DNA of 64,000 nucleotides from Halomonas maura. Its GTDB lineage: Bacteria; Pseudomonadota; Gammaproteobacteria; Pseudomonadales; Halomonadaceae. The DNA lies in NCBI RefSeq assembly GCF_030409305.1, contig NZ_JAUFPQ010000010.1:62001-126000 (forward strand), written 5' to 3'. The notes under the pieces were generated by a model, which saw only the letters and a program-made list of their open reading frames with translations, did no database searches and was not told the origin of the DNA. Both the position numbers and the translations under genes were made by a program. This document shows, in pieces, positions 50,406 to 60,427 of this stretch (position 1 is the stretch's first letter; every line of letters starts with the position of its first letter).

Positions 50406-51065
50406 CTAGTGACGATACAGCCCCCGGGCCAGAAGATGCGCTTCCACCGCCTCGGGCAGCAGGTAACGCACGCTGGCGCCGGTGGCCAGGCGGTGACGCA
50501 CCTCGGTGGCGGAAATCGCCATCCGCGAGGGCAGCGAGAGGCGCAGCAGCCCCCCCGCGGGCGCGGCCATCAGCGCCGCCGAGGACGCGACCTCGCGCCG
50601 GCCGATCAGCGCCGTCAGCGCCGCCGGCAGGCGCGCCTCGTGGTCGGGGCGATCGATCACCACTACGTGGGCCAGCGCGAAGAGCCGCTCGGGCGCATGC
50701 CAGTCGGCCAGGCGCAGAAAGGCATCATGGCCCAGTGCCATTACCAGCCGGGCCTCGCGGCCGTACTCTGCGCGCAGTTCGGCCAGGGTATCGGCGCTGT
50801 AGGAGGGCCCCTCGCGGCGCAACTCCCGGGGGTCGGCGACCAGCCCCGGGGTGTCGCCGATCCCCAGTCGCAGCAGGCTCAGGCGCTCCTCGGGGGCCAC
50901 CCGGGGGGTGTCGCGCAGCGGCGGCATGGCCGCCGGCACCATGTGCACGCGATCCAGCCCCAGCGCCTCGTGGAGCTCGACGGCGCTGCGCAGGTGGCCC
51001 AGGTGGACCGGATCGAAGGTGCCCCCCAGCATGGCGATGCGGGGCGGATGGGACAGCGCAGTCAC
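50406..51065 (-). CDS. nadD: Nicotinate-nucleotide adenylyltransferase
   Basis: The 219-residue enzyme makes deamido-NAD from nicotinate mononucleotide and [16 protein letters not shown] holds the nucleotidyltransferase H-x-G-H, and [10 protein letters not shown] is the second ATP motif. The start is GTG at 51065, overlapping the proA stop as GTGA; it places GGTFDPVH at the usual distance from the N-terminus, unlike the internal ATG at 51032. Confidence 0.95.
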   Translation of the reverse strand: MTALSHPPRIAMLGGTFDPVHLGHLRSAVELHEALGLDRVHMVPAAMPPLRDTPRVAPEERLSLLRLGIGDTPGLVADPRELRREGPSYSADTLAELRAEYGREARLVMALGHDAFLRLADWHAPERLFALAHVVVIDRPDHEARLPAALTALIGRREVASSAALMAAPAGGLLRLSLPSRMAISATEVRHRLATGASVRYLLPEAVEAHLLARGLYRH

Positions 51066-52360
51066 TGCCGAACCTGGCCGTCGCCGAGCACCACGTACTT
51101 GCGGGTGGTCAGCCCCTCGAGCCCCACCGGCCCGCGGGCATGCAGGCGATCGGTGGAGATACCGATCTCCGCGCCCAGCCCGTACTCGAAGCCGTCGGCG
51201 AAGCGCGTGGAGGCGTTGACCATCACCGAGCTGGAGTCCACCTCGGCCAGGAAGCGACGGGCCAGGGTGTAGTTCTCGGTGACGATGGCATCGGTATGCC
51301 GCGAGCTGTAGCGCTCGATATGCGCCATGGCCGCGTCGATGCCGTCGACCACGCGAATCGCCAGCACCGGCGCCAGGTACTCGGCCGCCCAGTCGTCCTC
51401 GGTGGCCACGGCGACCGTCTCGAGCACCGCCCGGGTGCGCTCGCAGCCGCGCAACTCGACGCCGAGCTCGCCATAGGCGGCCGCCAGGCGCGGCAACAGC
51501 GACTCGGCCAGGGGCGCATCCACCAGCAGCGTCTCCATGGTGTTGCAGGTGCCGTAGCGCTGGGTCTTGGCGTTGACGGCGATGGCCAGCGCCTTCTCCG
51601 GGTCCGCGGTGGCGTCGAGGTAGACGTGACAGACGCCGTCGAGGTGCTTGATCACCGGCACGCTGGCCTCCCGGGTGATACGCTCGATCAGCGACTTGCC
51701 GCCCCGGGGGATGATCACGTCGACGAACTCCGGCATGCTGATCAGCTTGCCCACGGCGGCCCGATCGGTGGTGGCCACCACCTGGACGGCGCCCTCGGGC
51801 AGCCCGGCCCGCTCGAGCCCGGCCCGGATGCACGCGGCGATCGCGGCATTGGATTCCCGCGCCTCCGAGCCGCCGCGCAGGATACAGGCGTTGCCCGACT
51901 TCAGGCACAGGCTGGCCGCTTCCATGGTGACGTTGGGCCGGGATTCGTAGATGATGCCGATCACCCCCAGGGGCACGCGCATCTGGCCGACCTGGATGCC
52001 GCTCGGCCGGGAGTGCAGGCCATCGATCTCGCCCACCGGGTCGGGCAGGGCCGCTACCTGGCCGAGTCCCTCGATCATGGCGTCCAGGCGCGCATCGTCC
52101 AGGGCCAGGCGGTCGAGCAGGGCGTCATCCAGGCCGCTGTCGCGGCCCCGCGCCAGGTCGCGGGCGTTGGCCGCCAGCACCTCGGCCCGCGCCTCGCCCA
52201 GGCGCTCGGCCATGGCCAACAGCGCGGCGTTCTTGGCGGCGGTGTCGACACGCCGCATGCGGGTGGCCGCCTCGCGGGCCTGCTGCCCCAGGCGCTGCAT
52301 GTAGGCGGCGACGTCGCCGACGCCCTCGGCGTGATCGGAGTGGGTGGCGTGAGCTGTCAT
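51062..52360 (-). CDS. proA: Gamma-glutamyl phosphate reductase
   Basis: The 432-residue enzyme is the second step of proline synthesis, reducing gamma-glutamyl phosphate with NADPH. The catalytic cysteine is C272 in [27 protein letters not shown] and [13 protein letters not shown] are family blocks, and the end [19 protein letters not shown] is typical. The start at 52360 gives a slightly long N-terminus ([20 protein letters not shown]); an ATG at the M of YMQRLG is possible. In halophiles proline can serve as a compatible solute. Confidence 0.95.
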   Translation of the reverse strand: MTAHATHSDHAEGVGDVAAYMQRLGQQAREAATRMRRVDTAAKNAALLAMAERLGEARAEVLAANARDLARGRDSGLDDALLDRLALDDARLDAMIEGLGQVAALPDPVGEIDGLHSRPSGIQVGQMRVPLGVIGIIYESRPNVTMEAASLCLKSGNACILRGGSEARESNAAIAACIRAGLERAGLPEGAVQVVATTDRAAVGKLISMPEFVDVIIPRGGKSLIERITREASVPVIKHLDGVCHVYLDATADPEKALAIAVNAKTQRYGTCNTMETLLVDAPLAESLLPRLAAAYGELGVELRGCERTRAVLETVAVATEDDWAAEYLAPVLAIRVVDGIDAAMAHIERYSSRHTDAIVTENYTLARRFLAEVDSSSVMVNASTRFADGFEYGLGAEIGISTDRLHARGPVGLEGLTTRKYVVLGDGQVRQ

Positions 52361-52453
52361 GCCGTAGAGTGTCTCCTGGAATGGGGGCCGCAGCATCGGC
52401 GGCCACGACCGAAGGTCGAGTCGAATCGGGGAAAGGGACCATACTAAGTCACC

Positions 52454-53323
52454 ATGCAGAGCAAGTACAAAATCCGCCTGTTGCGGATCAACCTGGCGGC
52501 GGCGGCCGGCCTCACGGCCATGCTGGCGGCCAGTGCCGGCGCCCTCGAGGATGCGCTGCTGCTGTGGCTGACCACGATCTGGCTCGGCGTCACCGCAACC
52601 CAGCTCGAGTTCAGTCATCGACACCCGGCGACCGTGCCCTGGCAGTTGCTGCCGGGCCTGTTGCTGGCGGCCCTGCTGTGGGTGGCCCCTGAACGTCACC
52701 TCACCTGGCTGTGGGCCTGGGCGATCCTGTTGATGCTCCCCCAACCCCGCTGGATGCTGCTGTTCAACGCCCTGCTGGCGATCCTGAGCTGGGCGCTGCT
52801 GCCCGACCTGCTGGGCACCGAACAATGGGCCCTGACGGGACTGTTGCTGGCCGGCACCATGCTGCTGGGGCTGTCGCGCTCGCTGGAGCTGCAGGCCCTG
52901 CGCCGCCGCATGCGCGAACGCGCCCGCCTGGTGCCGGGGCTGCCGATCTGGCCCGGCCACCAGCTCCATCATGACCTCCAGCGGGAGCGCCGTCGCACCA
53001 CCCAGGAACGGGTGCATGCCGAACTGCTGCTGCTGAGGACGTCACGCTGGCGCCTGTGGCCGCTGGCCGAGCGCCTGTGTCGCCTGACTCGGCGCTTCGA
53101 GCATTGCTACCGGCTCGACCGGCGCACCCTGGGAGTGCTGTTGATCAACCGCGACACCGAGCAAGCCGAGGCCCGTCGCCAGCAGTTGCTCGACGCCATC
53201 GAGGAACCGGTCACGGCCCGGGTCGTCGCCCTCCCCCGGCTGGGCTCGCTGATCCGGGAACGGCGCGCCCTGGCGTGCCAGGACACCCCCCTCGAGGTCA
53301 AGGAGGTCGCCCAGCATGGATGA
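52454..53323 (+). CDS. Membrane protein with degenerate GGDEF-like domain (first of pair)
   Basis: The 289-residue protein has four or five hydrophobic helices in residues 10-145. It then has a cytoplasmic part whose end ([35 protein letters not shown]) aligns with the second half of a GGDEF domain. The GG(D/E)EF loop is replaced by LDRRTLG and there is no substrate or metal site, so diguanylate cyclase activity is unlikely. Its last eight bases overlap the next gene, which has the same plan. It is divergent from proA. Confidence 0.65.
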   Translation: MQSKYKIRLLRINLAAAAGLTAMLAASAGALEDALLLWLTTIWLGVTATQLEFSHRHPATVPWQLLPGLLLAALLWVAPERHLTWLWAWAILLMLPQPRWMLLFNALLAILSWALLPDLLGTEQWALTGLLLAGTMLLGLSRSLELQALRRRMRERARLVPGLPIWPGHQLHHDLQRERRRTTQERVHAELLLLRTSRWRLWPLAERLCRLTRRFEHCYRLDRRTLGVLLINRDTEQAEARRQQLLDAIEEPVTARVVALPRLGSLIRERRALACQDTPLEVKEVAQHG

Positions 53324-54251
53324 GCGTCGCCCCCACGCCTCGCGACTCTTCCCCGTCGTCCTGGCCGTCGCCACCCTGCTGCTGCTGGGACAGGCGCTGT
53401 GGTTCTACCTGATGGGCGACTATGGCCGCATCCTGATGCCGGCCCTGCTGTCGCCGGTAATGCTGGTGGCGACCCTGCTGGCGGTCGGGGCACATAGCCC
53501 CTCCCGGGCGTCGGCGTATCTGGTGCTGATCTGCGGCTTCCTGCTGACCGCCATGGAACTGCCCCGCCAGGCCGGACTGCCGGCCTTGTGGGTGGGCCTG
53601 CCGCCGGTCCTGGCCCTGCTGCTGCTGCCTCTGGGGCCGGCCATGCTGCTCAACCTGGCGCTGACGCCGGTCTGGCTGGCCCTGCTGGGCAACGGGGAAC
53701 TGGAGCAGGATCTGCTGCTCGTCTACCTGGCCCTGGTGGCGGTGGCCGCCCTGGTGCCCTGGGAGCGACTCCGCCAACAGGCGCTGCTGCGCGCCACCGA
53801 TCCCTGGGAGCGCGAGTGCCGGGCCGTCACCCATGACAGCCTGCACGAGTGCCTGGCCGGCGAGTTCGAGCGGGCCGAATTCCTCGAACGCCCCCTGGCG
53901 GTGCTGCTGATCTACCTGCCCCAGGTCGACATGGCCGGCGAGCAATTCGGCGCCAAGGCCCGCGCGGCCCTGCTCGAGGGACTCTGCCGGGGGATCATCA
54001 GCCGCTGTCGGGAGCATGACGTGCTGGGTCGTGAGGGCGACGCCGTCTTCTGGCTGCTGCTGCCGGACACCACCGAGAGCGGCGCGCTGCTGGTTCGCCA
54101 TCGCCTCAGCCAGGCGCTGAGCCAGATGGTGCTGGTGGAGACCGGCCCCCTGCAACTGCGCATCCGGCTCGCCTTTCCCCGCCCCGAGGAGTCCTGGCCG
54201 CACTTCGAGCAGCGCTTGCAAGCCTTGACCCACAGCCTGGCCGATGGCTGA
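53316..54251 (+). CDS. Membrane protein with degenerate GGDEF domain (second of pair)
   Basis: The 311-residue protein has about six helices in residues 10-150. A GGDEF-like domain begins near 165 (RPLAVLLIYLPQVDMAG). The signature position reads DVLGREGDAVFWLLLPDT, where R-x-GGDEF would be expected, so the active-site loop is lost, but the following LLLPDT..A..V..RL pattern is kept. It should bind partners or nucleotide rather than make cyclic di-GMP. It is translated together with the preceding gene. Confidence 0.7.
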   Translation: MDERRPHASRLFPVVLAVATLLLLGQALWFYLMGDYGRILMPALLSPVMLVATLLAVGAHSPSRASAYLVLICGFLLTAMELPRQAGLPALWVGLPPVLALLLLPLGPAMLLNLALTPVWLALLGNGELEQDLLLVYLALVAVAALVPWERLRQQALLRATDPWERECRAVTHDSLHECLAGEFERAEFLERPLAVLLIYLPQVDMAGEQFGAKARAALLEGLCRGIISRCREHDVLGREGDAVFWLLLPDTTESGALLVRHRLSQALSQMVLVETGPLQLRIRLAFPRPEESWPHFEQRLQALTHSLADG

Positions 54252-54287
54252 TTCCCGCCGCAGTGGATCACGACAACGGAGAGTCAC

Positions 54288-55691
54288 GTGAACCTTGCCG
54301 ATGCCCTCTACCAGCTGACGCCATCGCCGCCGCTGCTGATCGCCCTCATCGCCACCATCGCGCTGATCGAATCCCTCGCCCTGGTGGGCCTGCTGGTGCC
54401 GGGCGTGGTATTGATCACCGCCGCCGCCTCGATGGCCGGCCACCAGGAGGTGGCCGTCGGCACGGTGCTGGCCGCGGCCTTTCTCGGCGCCGTGGCCGGC
54501 GACGGCCTGAGCTTCTGGATCGGCTACACCCAACGGGAGCGCGTCACCGGCCTGTGGCCCCTGTCGCGATATCCGGAATGGCTCGCCCAGGGCGCCCGCT
54601 TCTTCCAGCGCCACGGCCCGCTGTCGGTGCTGCTGGGGCGCTTCGTCGGGCCGGTGCGCCCGGTGGTGCCGCTGATCGCCGGAATGATGCACATGCCGCC
54701 GCGCACCTTCACCTGGGCGAACCTCGGCTCGGCGGCGCTCTGGGCACCGGCCTATGTGCTGCCGGGCTACCTGCTGGGGCGCGCCTGGCAGCGCCTGCCG
54801 GGCTTTCCCGAGGCGCTGCGGCCATGGCTGGTGGGGCTCGGCGTGATGGTGGTGGCGCTGGCGCTGATCTTCTCCTGGCTGCGCCACCAGACCCATCGCC
54901 ATGGCCTGGTCTACCGGGGGCTGGCACGCCTGTCCCGTCGCCATCCCCGCAGCCGGCTGGCCTGGCGCCTGCTGGCGCGCCCCCATGACCGGGAACCGCC
55001 GCTGGGCACCTGGCTGCTGCTGGTGGCCTCGCTGACGGCGCTGTCGGCCTGGACCCTGGTGGTGCTGCACCATGACGGCCCGCTGCCGATGGATACGCGG
55101 CTCAACGCCGCCATGGCGGCACTGGCGGTCCCCGGCCTGGCATGGCTGGCCGAGCGGATGGCCGAGATCGGCGACCTCTATGGCGTGATCGCCCTGGCCC
55201 TGCCCTGGGGCCTGTGGCTGCTGTGGCGAGGGCATCGGGCGGCCTTCGGCCATATCGCCGCCGGCCTGTCCGGCATCGCGCTGCTCAACATCCTGGGCAA
55301 GGCGGCGATCGGCCGCACCCGGCCCAGCGTGCCGGACTACCTGGTCGACTCGCTGGCCTATCCCAGCGCCCACACCTCCACCGCCGTGGTGGTGTTCGGC
55401 CTGGCGGCCGCCTTCACGGCCCGGGAGCTGGCGCTGGGGCACCGCTTCTGGGTCTACTGGGGCGCGATCGCCGTGGTGGTGCCCATGGCGCTGTCACGAC
55501 TGGTGATCGGCGTTCACTGGCTGAGCGACCTGATCGGCGGCGCCCTGCTCGGCCTGGTGATCTGCGCCCTGGTGCAGCTGGCCTGGCAGCGCCATCCTCG
55601 CGCGCCCCTGGCCCCCTGCCCCTGGCCACTGCTGGTGGCGGCCTCGCTGGGGCTGAGCGTGGCCCGGGTGGCCTGGCTGGGGCCGGCCTAG
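54288..55691 (+). CDS. DedA-family membrane protein fused to a PAP2 phosphatase
   Basis: The 467-residue protein joins two membrane modules. Residues about 1-200 are a DedA/VTT domain ([47 protein letters not shown]); DedA proteins flip undecaprenyl or phospholipid carriers. Residues 240-440 are a PAP2 domain with its three motifs [13 protein letters not shown] and [12 protein letters not shown], which dephosphorylates lipid pyrophosphates. The fusion fits recycling of undecaprenyl pyrophosphate, but the substrate is not shown. The start is GTG at 54288 with GGAG about seven bases upstream. Confidence 0.9.
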   Translation: MNLADALYQLTPSPPLLIALIATIALIESLALVGLLVPGVVLITAAASMAGHQEVAVGTVLAAAFLGAVAGDGLSFWIGYTQRERVTGLWPLSRYPEWLAQGARFFQRHGPLSVLLGRFVGPVRPVVPLIAGMMHMPPRTFTWANLGSAALWAPAYVLPGYLLGRAWQRLPGFPEALRPWLVGLGVMVVALALIFSWLRHQTHRHGLVYRGLARLSRRHPRSRLAWRLLARPHDREPPLGTWLLLVASLTALSAWTLVVLHHDGPLPMDTRLNAAMAALAVPGLAWLAERMAEIGDLYGVIALALPWGLWLLWRGHRAAFGHIAAGLSGIALLNILGKAAIGRTRPSVPDYLVDSLAYPSAHTSTAVVVFGLAAAFTARELALGHRFWVYWGAIAVVVPMALSRLVIGVHWLSDLIGGALLGLVICALVQLAWQRHPRAPLAPCPWPLLVAASLGLSVARVAWLGPA

Positions 55692-55844
55692 ACCGGGCTT
55701 CGCCCGACTGGAAGGCAGCTGGTAGCCTCCAGAGCCTGGCTCGAGGTGGGTCTTCGCGCTTCCCGGCACGGAGCACCGCACTTCCCGCTTCAAGCTAGCG
55801 GACGCAGTCCGGGCGCTTCCGGCTTGGCCTCGGCTCCGCCGGGC

Positions 55845-56471
55845 TCAGCCCAGGGCCAGCCAGAGCCCCACCCCCACCATCAGGGTGCCGGCGAGCCGAT
55901 TGAGCAGGCGCACCTTGTCGCTCTCGCCGAGCAGGTGGCGCAGGGTCCGGCCCCCGGAGGCATAGGCGAGCAGGCTGGCGAACTCGATGGTCAGGATAAT
56001 GGCGACCAGCCCGGCGAGCTGACCCGCCAGGGGCCGCGAGGCATCCAGGAAGGGCGGCAGCAGGGCCATGAAGAAGGCCCAGCCCTTGGGGTTGGCCACC
56101 GCCGTGACGAAGCCCTGTACGGCCAGTTCGCGACGGCCCGCCCGGGCCCGGGCATCCAGCGTCTCGGGAATCGCCATGCGCCCCCGCGAGCGCCACATCA
56201 TGACCCCCAGATAGCCCAGGTAGGCGCCGCCGACCCACCTGAAGACCGCGAAGAGTTCGGGCAGGCGCAGCATCAGCGCGGCCACGCCGGCCCCGGCGGC
56301 GACCGCCACCAGGCCCACCCCGACCAGCTCGCCGGCCATCATCCACAGGGTGCGTCGCACGCCCTGGGTCATGCCCAGCACCATGGCCAGGGTCATGCAC
56401 ATCCCCGGGGTCAGCGAGACGAGCAGGAAGGTCGGCACGAAGACCGAGAGCACCGAAAGCGTGATCATCAA
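55845..56471 (-). CDS. LysE/RhtB family amino-acid exporter
   Basis: The 208-residue membrane protein has six helices. The N-terminus FVPTFLLVSLTPGMCMTLAM and VANPKGWAFFMALLPPFLD are the LysE/RhtB signatures. The family exports amino acids or homoserine lactones; the substrate here is unknown. A second in-frame ATG lies at 56468. It stands alone between the DedA-PAP2 gene (convergent) and ubiX. Confidence 0.9.
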   Translation of the reverse strand: MMITLSVLSVFVPTFLLVSLTPGMCMTLAMVLGMTQGVRRTLWMMAGELVGVGLVAVAAGAGVAALMLRLPELFAVFRWVGGAYLGYLGVMMWRSRGRMAIPETLDARARAGRRELAVQGFVTAVANPKGWAFFMALLPPFLDASRPLAGQLAGLVAIILTIEFASLLAYASGGRTLRHLLGESDKVRLLNRLAGTLMVGVGLWLALG

Positions 56472-56560
56472 CTTGACGTCCTTGTCGTCACCGCCCCCCG
56501 CTGTGACGGTCAGCCGTTAGCCGTGGAGGATTCAGGACAGCCGACCTTCTGCTCACCCCG

Positions 56561-57175
56561 CTACTCACCCCAGCGCGGCATCAGGCGGTGCTCGATGCCC
56601 AGCTGGTTGAGGATGCGCGCGACGATGAAGTCGACGAGGTCATCGACCGTCTGGGGCCGATGGTAGAACCCCGGCGCCGCCGGCAGCACCACGGCACCGA
56701 GACGACTCAGCTCGAGCATGTGCTGCAGGTGGATCGCCGAGAGCGGCGTCTCCCGGGGGACCAGGATCAGCCGGCGGCGTTCCTTGAGGACCACGTCGGC
56801 GGCCCGCTCGATCAGGTTGTTGCTGGCCCCGCAGGCTACCGCCGAGAGGGTGCCGGTAGAACAGGGACAGATCACCATCGCCGAGCTGGTGCCGGAGCCC
56901 GAGGCCACCGGCGCCATCCAGTCCTCGCGGCCGAAGCAGCGGATCTGCCCGGGCCGCGCCCCGCTGCGCTCGCCGAGGGACGCGGCGAGACGCTCGGGGC
57001 GGGCCGGCAGCTCGGCCTGCGTCTCGGTGGCGATGACCAGGTGCGCGGCCTTGGAGATCATCACCCAGACCTCGTGGTCCGCCGCCACCAGGGCGTCGAT
57101 CAGTCGCAGCCCGTACTGGGCCCCCGAGGCCCCGGTGATGGCCACGGTGACCGGCGCTCGAAAGCCATCAGCCAT
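56561..57175 (-). CDS. ubiX: Flavin prenyltransferase UbiX
   Basis: The 204-residue enzyme makes prenylated FMN, the cofactor of UbiD in ubiquinone synthesis. The FMN loop is AITGASGAQYGLRL; CPCSTGTLSAVACGASNNLIERAADV and RRRLILVPRETPLSAIHL are the family core. The start at 57175 overlaps the mpl 3' end by eight bases and has GAGGA upstream; the longer frame to 57229 is inside mpl. Quinone supply also feeds the Nqr complex encoded earlier. Confidence 0.95.
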   Translation of the reverse strand: MADGFRAPVTVAITGASGAQYGLRLIDALVAADHEVWVMISKAAHLVIATETQAELPARPERLAASLGERSGARPGQIRCFGREDWMAPVASGSGTSSAMVICPCSTGTLSAVACGASNNLIERAADVVLKERRRLILVPRETPLSAIHLQHMLELSRLGAVVLPAAPGFYHRPQTVDDLVDFIVARILNQLGIEHRLMPRWGE

Positions 57176-58547
57176 GGGCGTCCTCCAGGGCGGCGAGCAG
57201 TCGCTCGTGGATGCCGCCGAAGCCGCCATTGGACATCACCACGATGCGGTCATGGGGCCTGGCCTCGGCGACCAAGGCGGCGACCAGGGCCTCCAGGTCG
57301 TCGTATTCCCGCCCCGGCACCGGGCCGGCCTCGATCAGCGGCGCCAACGACCAGTCCAGCCCCGGCGGCTGGTACCAGTAGGCCGCATCGGCACGGGCCA
57401 CGCTGTCGGCGAGCCGGTCGCGCAGGGTGCCCAGGCGCATGGTGTTGGAGCGCGGCTCGATCACCGCCAGCAGTCGCCCCCTGGCGGTGGCCGCCCGCAG
57501 CCCCGCCAGGGTGGCGGCGATGGCCGTAGGGTGGTGGGCGAAGTCGTCGATGACCTGGATGCCGGCCACCTCCCCGCGGACCTCCTGGCGTCGCCGAGGC
57601 GTCTCGAAGCGCGCCAGGGCGGCGCAGCCCCGGGCCAGGTCGACACCGCAGGCGTGGGCGGCGGCCAGCGCCGCCAGGGCATTGCGCGCGTTGTACTCGC
57701 CGGTCAGCCCCCAGTCGACCACGGCGTCCTCCTCGACCTCTCCCGCACTGTGGATGACCCGGAAGCGGCTGGCATCCTCGCGCTCCAGGACGAAGCGCCA
57801 GGGGCTGTCGGCCGCTCCGCCGAAGCGCGACACCGGGGTCCAGCAGCCCTCGGCGAGCACCCGCTCCAGGGCCGCTTCGCGGTCGGCCACCAGCAGGCGC
57901 CCCTTGCCCGGCACGGTGCGCACCAGGTGATGGAACTGTCGCTCGATGGCCGCGAGGTCCGGGAAGATGTCGGCATGGTCGAATTCGAGATTGCCCAGGA
58001 TGGCGATCTCGGGTCGGTAATGGACGAACTTGGAGCGCTTGTCGAAGAAGGCGGTGTCGTACTCGTCGGCCTCCACCACGAAGGGCGCATCGAAGGCCCC
58101 GAGCCGCGCCGAGACGCCGAAATTGCGTGGCACGCCGCCGATCAGAAAGCCCGGTGACTGCCCCGCCGACTCGAGCAGCCAGGCGGCGAGGCTGGCCGTG
58201 GTGGTCTTGCCGTGGGTGCCGGCCACGGCGATGACCCGCCGCCCCGGCAGCACCTGCTCGGCCAGCCACTGCGGCCCGGAGACGTAGGGCAGGCCGGCGT
58301 CGAGCACGGCCTCGACCTCGGGATTGCCCCGCGACAGCGCATTGCCGATGATCACCAGGTCCGGCCGCGGCACGAGGTGGTCGGCCGAATAGCCCTCCAT
58401 CAACGCGATCCCGGCCTCCTCGAGCTGGGTGCTCATGGGGGGGTAGACGTTGGCGTCGGCGCCGCTGACCTGATGCCCCTGTTCCCGGGCCAGCAGGGCC
58501 AGGCTGCCCATGAAGGTGCCGCAGATGCCGAGGATATGAAGATGCAT
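57168..58547 (-). CDS. mpl: UDP-N-acetylmuramate:L-Ala-gamma-D-Glu-meso-DAP ligase
   Basis: The 459-residue ligase reattaches recycled murein tripeptide to UDP-MurNAc. MHLHILGICGTFMGSLA is the Mpl N-terminus, AGTHGKTTTASL (residues 109-120) the ATP loop, and EADEYDTAFFDKRSKF and LGNLEFDHADIFPD the Mur ligase core. It overlaps ubiX at the 3' end. It fits with the autolysins and transpeptidases elsewhere in the window. Confidence 0.96.
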   Translation of the reverse strand: MHLHILGICGTFMGSLALLAREQGHQVSGADANVYPPMSTQLEEAGIALMEGYSADHLVPRPDLVIIGNALSRGNPEVEAVLDAGLPYVSGPQWLAEQVLPGRRVIAVAGTHGKTTTASLAAWLLESAGQSPGFLIGGVPRNFGVSARLGAFDAPFVVEADEYDTAFFDKRSKFVHYRPEIAILGNLEFDHADIFPDLAAIERQFHHLVRTVPGKGRLLVADREAALERVLAEGCWTPVSRFGGAADSPWRFVLEREDASRFRVIHSAGEVEEDAVVDWGLTGEYNARNALAALAAAHACGVDLARGCAALARFETPRRRQEVRGEVAGIQVIDDFAHHPTAIAATLAGLRAATARGRLLAVIEPRSNTMRLGTLRDRLADSVARADAAYWYQPPGLDWSLAPLIEAGPVPGREYDDLEALVAALVAEARPHDRIVVMSNGGFGGIHERLLAALEDAHG

Positions 58548-59064
58548 GGAGTCTCCGCTGCCGAACGATCGTACCGGCGGCCCGGCCGGCCGGTGGAAAT
58601 CGGCAGACTAGCATGGCCCCCGCGCGCCCTCCAGCGCCGCACCCCGGACGTCAGGGCCACTGTTTCGGGCCCGACGAGGAGCACCGGGGACAGGCCGAAG
58701 AGCAGATCCGACGCCAGGGGTAAGCAGCACGGCCCCGAACGGGCTGGCCATGAATGGCCCGCACCGACCTGCAGGCGGAGCGGGACGCGTGAGCGCCGCA
58801 GGGCGTCGGTAGCGTACAGGGCGGTATTCACGACGCCTCCTCGAGGGTCCGCCACCCGAGGCTTGTCGGCGGGTCCGCCCCGTGTGACAACGCTGACTGC
58901 GATAGCCCCACGCCGGGCGTCGCGTATCGTCGACGGGATGCAGCCGCAGGGCCGATAGGCTAGAATCGGCGGCCTTGTCCGGACCCGAACCGGAAGCGCC
59001 CGACACGCCTGGCGAGACGGCCACCGCGCGCTTCCCTTGATGCGACCAGCAACAGGATAGCCCC
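58548..59064. other. Spacer between mpl and the phosphofructokinase gene
   Basis: This 517-bp divergent spacer holds repeat family 2 copy 2 (58673-58843). The remaining parts, 58548-58672 and 58844-59064, carry no recognisable gene. The mpl and phosphofructokinase promoters should be in them; no clear -35/-10 pair was found. Confidence 0.5.
58673..58843 (-). repeat. Dispersed repeat family 2, copy 2
   Basis: About 170 bases match 31785-31952 in inverted orientation. Read on minus it runs from CGAGGAGGCG through TACGCTACCGACGCCCTGCG and GGCCAGCCCGTTCGG to GTCCCCGGTGCTCC. As in copy 1 the element is intergenic and codes for nothing recognised. Confidence 0.75.
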
Positions 59065-60324
59065 ATGGCTCAGCACAACGCCTTCTACGCCCAGTCCGGC
59101 GGCGTCACCGCCGTGATCAACGCCAGCGCCTGTGGCGTCATCGAAGCCTGCCGCCGCCACCCCGATCAGATCGGCAAGGTCTACGCCGGCCACAACGGCA
59201 TCATCGGCGCCCTGACCGAGGACCTGATCGACGTCAGCCGCGAGAGCGACGAGGCCGTCGCGGCGCTCCGCCACACCCCCGCCGGCGCCTTCGGCTCCTG
59301 CCGCTACAAGCTCAAGGACATCGAGACCCACCGCGCCCAGTACGAGCGCCTGATCGAGGTCTTCAAGGCTCACGACATCCGCTACTTCTTCTACAACGGC
59401 GGTGGCGACAGCGCCGACACCTGCCTGAAGGTCTCGCAGCTGTCCGAGAAGCTCGGCTATCCGCTGACCGCCATTCACGTCCCCAAGACCGTGGACAACG
59501 ACCTGCCGATCACCGACAACTCCCCCGGCTTCGGCAGCGTGGCCAAGTACATCGCCACCTCCACCCTGGAGGCCTCCCTGGACATCGCCTCGATGTGCGC
59601 CACCTCGACCAAGGTCTTCGTCCTCGAGGTGATGGGCCGCCATGCCGGCTGGATCGCCGCCGCCGGCGCCCTGGCCGGCGAGGGCGAGGGCGAGCCGCCG
59701 CACCTGGTGATCTTCCCCGAGGTGGCCTTCGACCGGGCCGCGGTCATGGCCCGCGTCGAGGAATCCGTCAAGCAGTACGGCTACTGCGTGATCGTGGTCT
59801 CCGAGGGCGCCCGCTACGAGGACGGCACCTTCCTCGCCGACTCCGGCAATACCGACGCCTTCGGCCACCGCCAGCTGGGCGGCGTGGCGCCGACGCTGGC
59901 CGGCATGGTCAAGCAGGACCTCGGCTACAAGTACCACTGGGCGGTGGCCGACTACCTGCAACGTGCCGCCCGCCACCTGGCCTCCAAGACCGACGTCGAC
60001 CAGGCCTATGCGGTGGGCGAGAAGGCCGTGGAGCTGGCACTCGCCGGGCACAACGCCCAGATGCCGGCGATCAAGCGCACCGGCGATGAACCCTACGGCT
60101 GGACCGTCGAGGCCGCCCCGCTGGCCGAGGTCGCCAACCGCGAGAAGTTCATGCCCCGCGACTTCATCCGCGCGGACGGCTTCGGCATCACCGAGGCCTG
60201 CCGTCGCTACCTGTCGCCGTTGATCCAGGGCGAGGACTTCCCCCCGTTCGAGAACGGCCTGCCGAAGGTGGCCAAGCTCGCCAAGCACCGGGTCGAGCGC
60301 AAGCTGCCAGAGTTCAATATCTAG
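59065..60324 (+). CDS. Pyrophosphate-type 6-phosphofructokinase
   Basis: The 419-residue enzyme phosphorylates fructose 6-phosphate, or does the reverse. The phosphoryl-donor loop reads YNGGGDSADT with D115 at the place of E. coli Gly104, and PKTVDNDLP has K141 at the place of Gly124; Asp and Lys at these two places mark pyrophosphate rather than ATP as donor. VMGRHAGWIAAAGALA and VSEGARYEDG are further family blocks. The third position of the loop is Gly instead of the usual Asp, so kinetics could differ. A pyrophosphatase gene lies 2 kb downstream on the same strand. Confidence 0.9.
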   Translation: MAQHNAFYAQSGGVTAVINASACGVIEACRRHPDQIGKVYAGHNGIIGALTEDLIDVSRESDEAVAALRHTPAGAFGSCRYKLKDIETHRAQYERLIEVFKAHDIRYFFYNGGGDSADTCLKVSQLSEKLGYPLTAIHVPKTVDNDLPITDNSPGFGSVAKYIATSTLEASLDIASMCATSTKVFVLEVMGRHAGWIAAAGALAGEGEGEPPHLVIFPEVAFDRAAVMARVEESVKQYGYCVIVVSEGARYEDGTFLADSGNTDAFGHRQLGGVAPTLAGMVKQDLGYKYHWAVADYLQRAARHLASKTDVDQAYAVGEKAVELALAGHNAQMPAIKRTGDEPYGWTVEAAPLAEVANREKFMPRDFIRADGFGITEACRRYLSPLIQGEDFPPFENGLPKVAKLAKHRVERKLPEFNI

Positions 60325-60427
60325 GCGGCGGGATGCGGGCTAGGCGCTGCGGACCCATTGCCAGCGCGTGGCGCGTGGCTCGTAGCGTCTGACTCCGAGC
60401 CCCTAGCCCCCTCGCTCTCGCGCCTGG

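Noticed and set aside
53298..55442. A minus-strand frame of 714 codons
   Set aside because: It is a Gln/His/Arg-rich shadow of the GGDEF-like and DedA-PAP2 genes, with no motif of its own.
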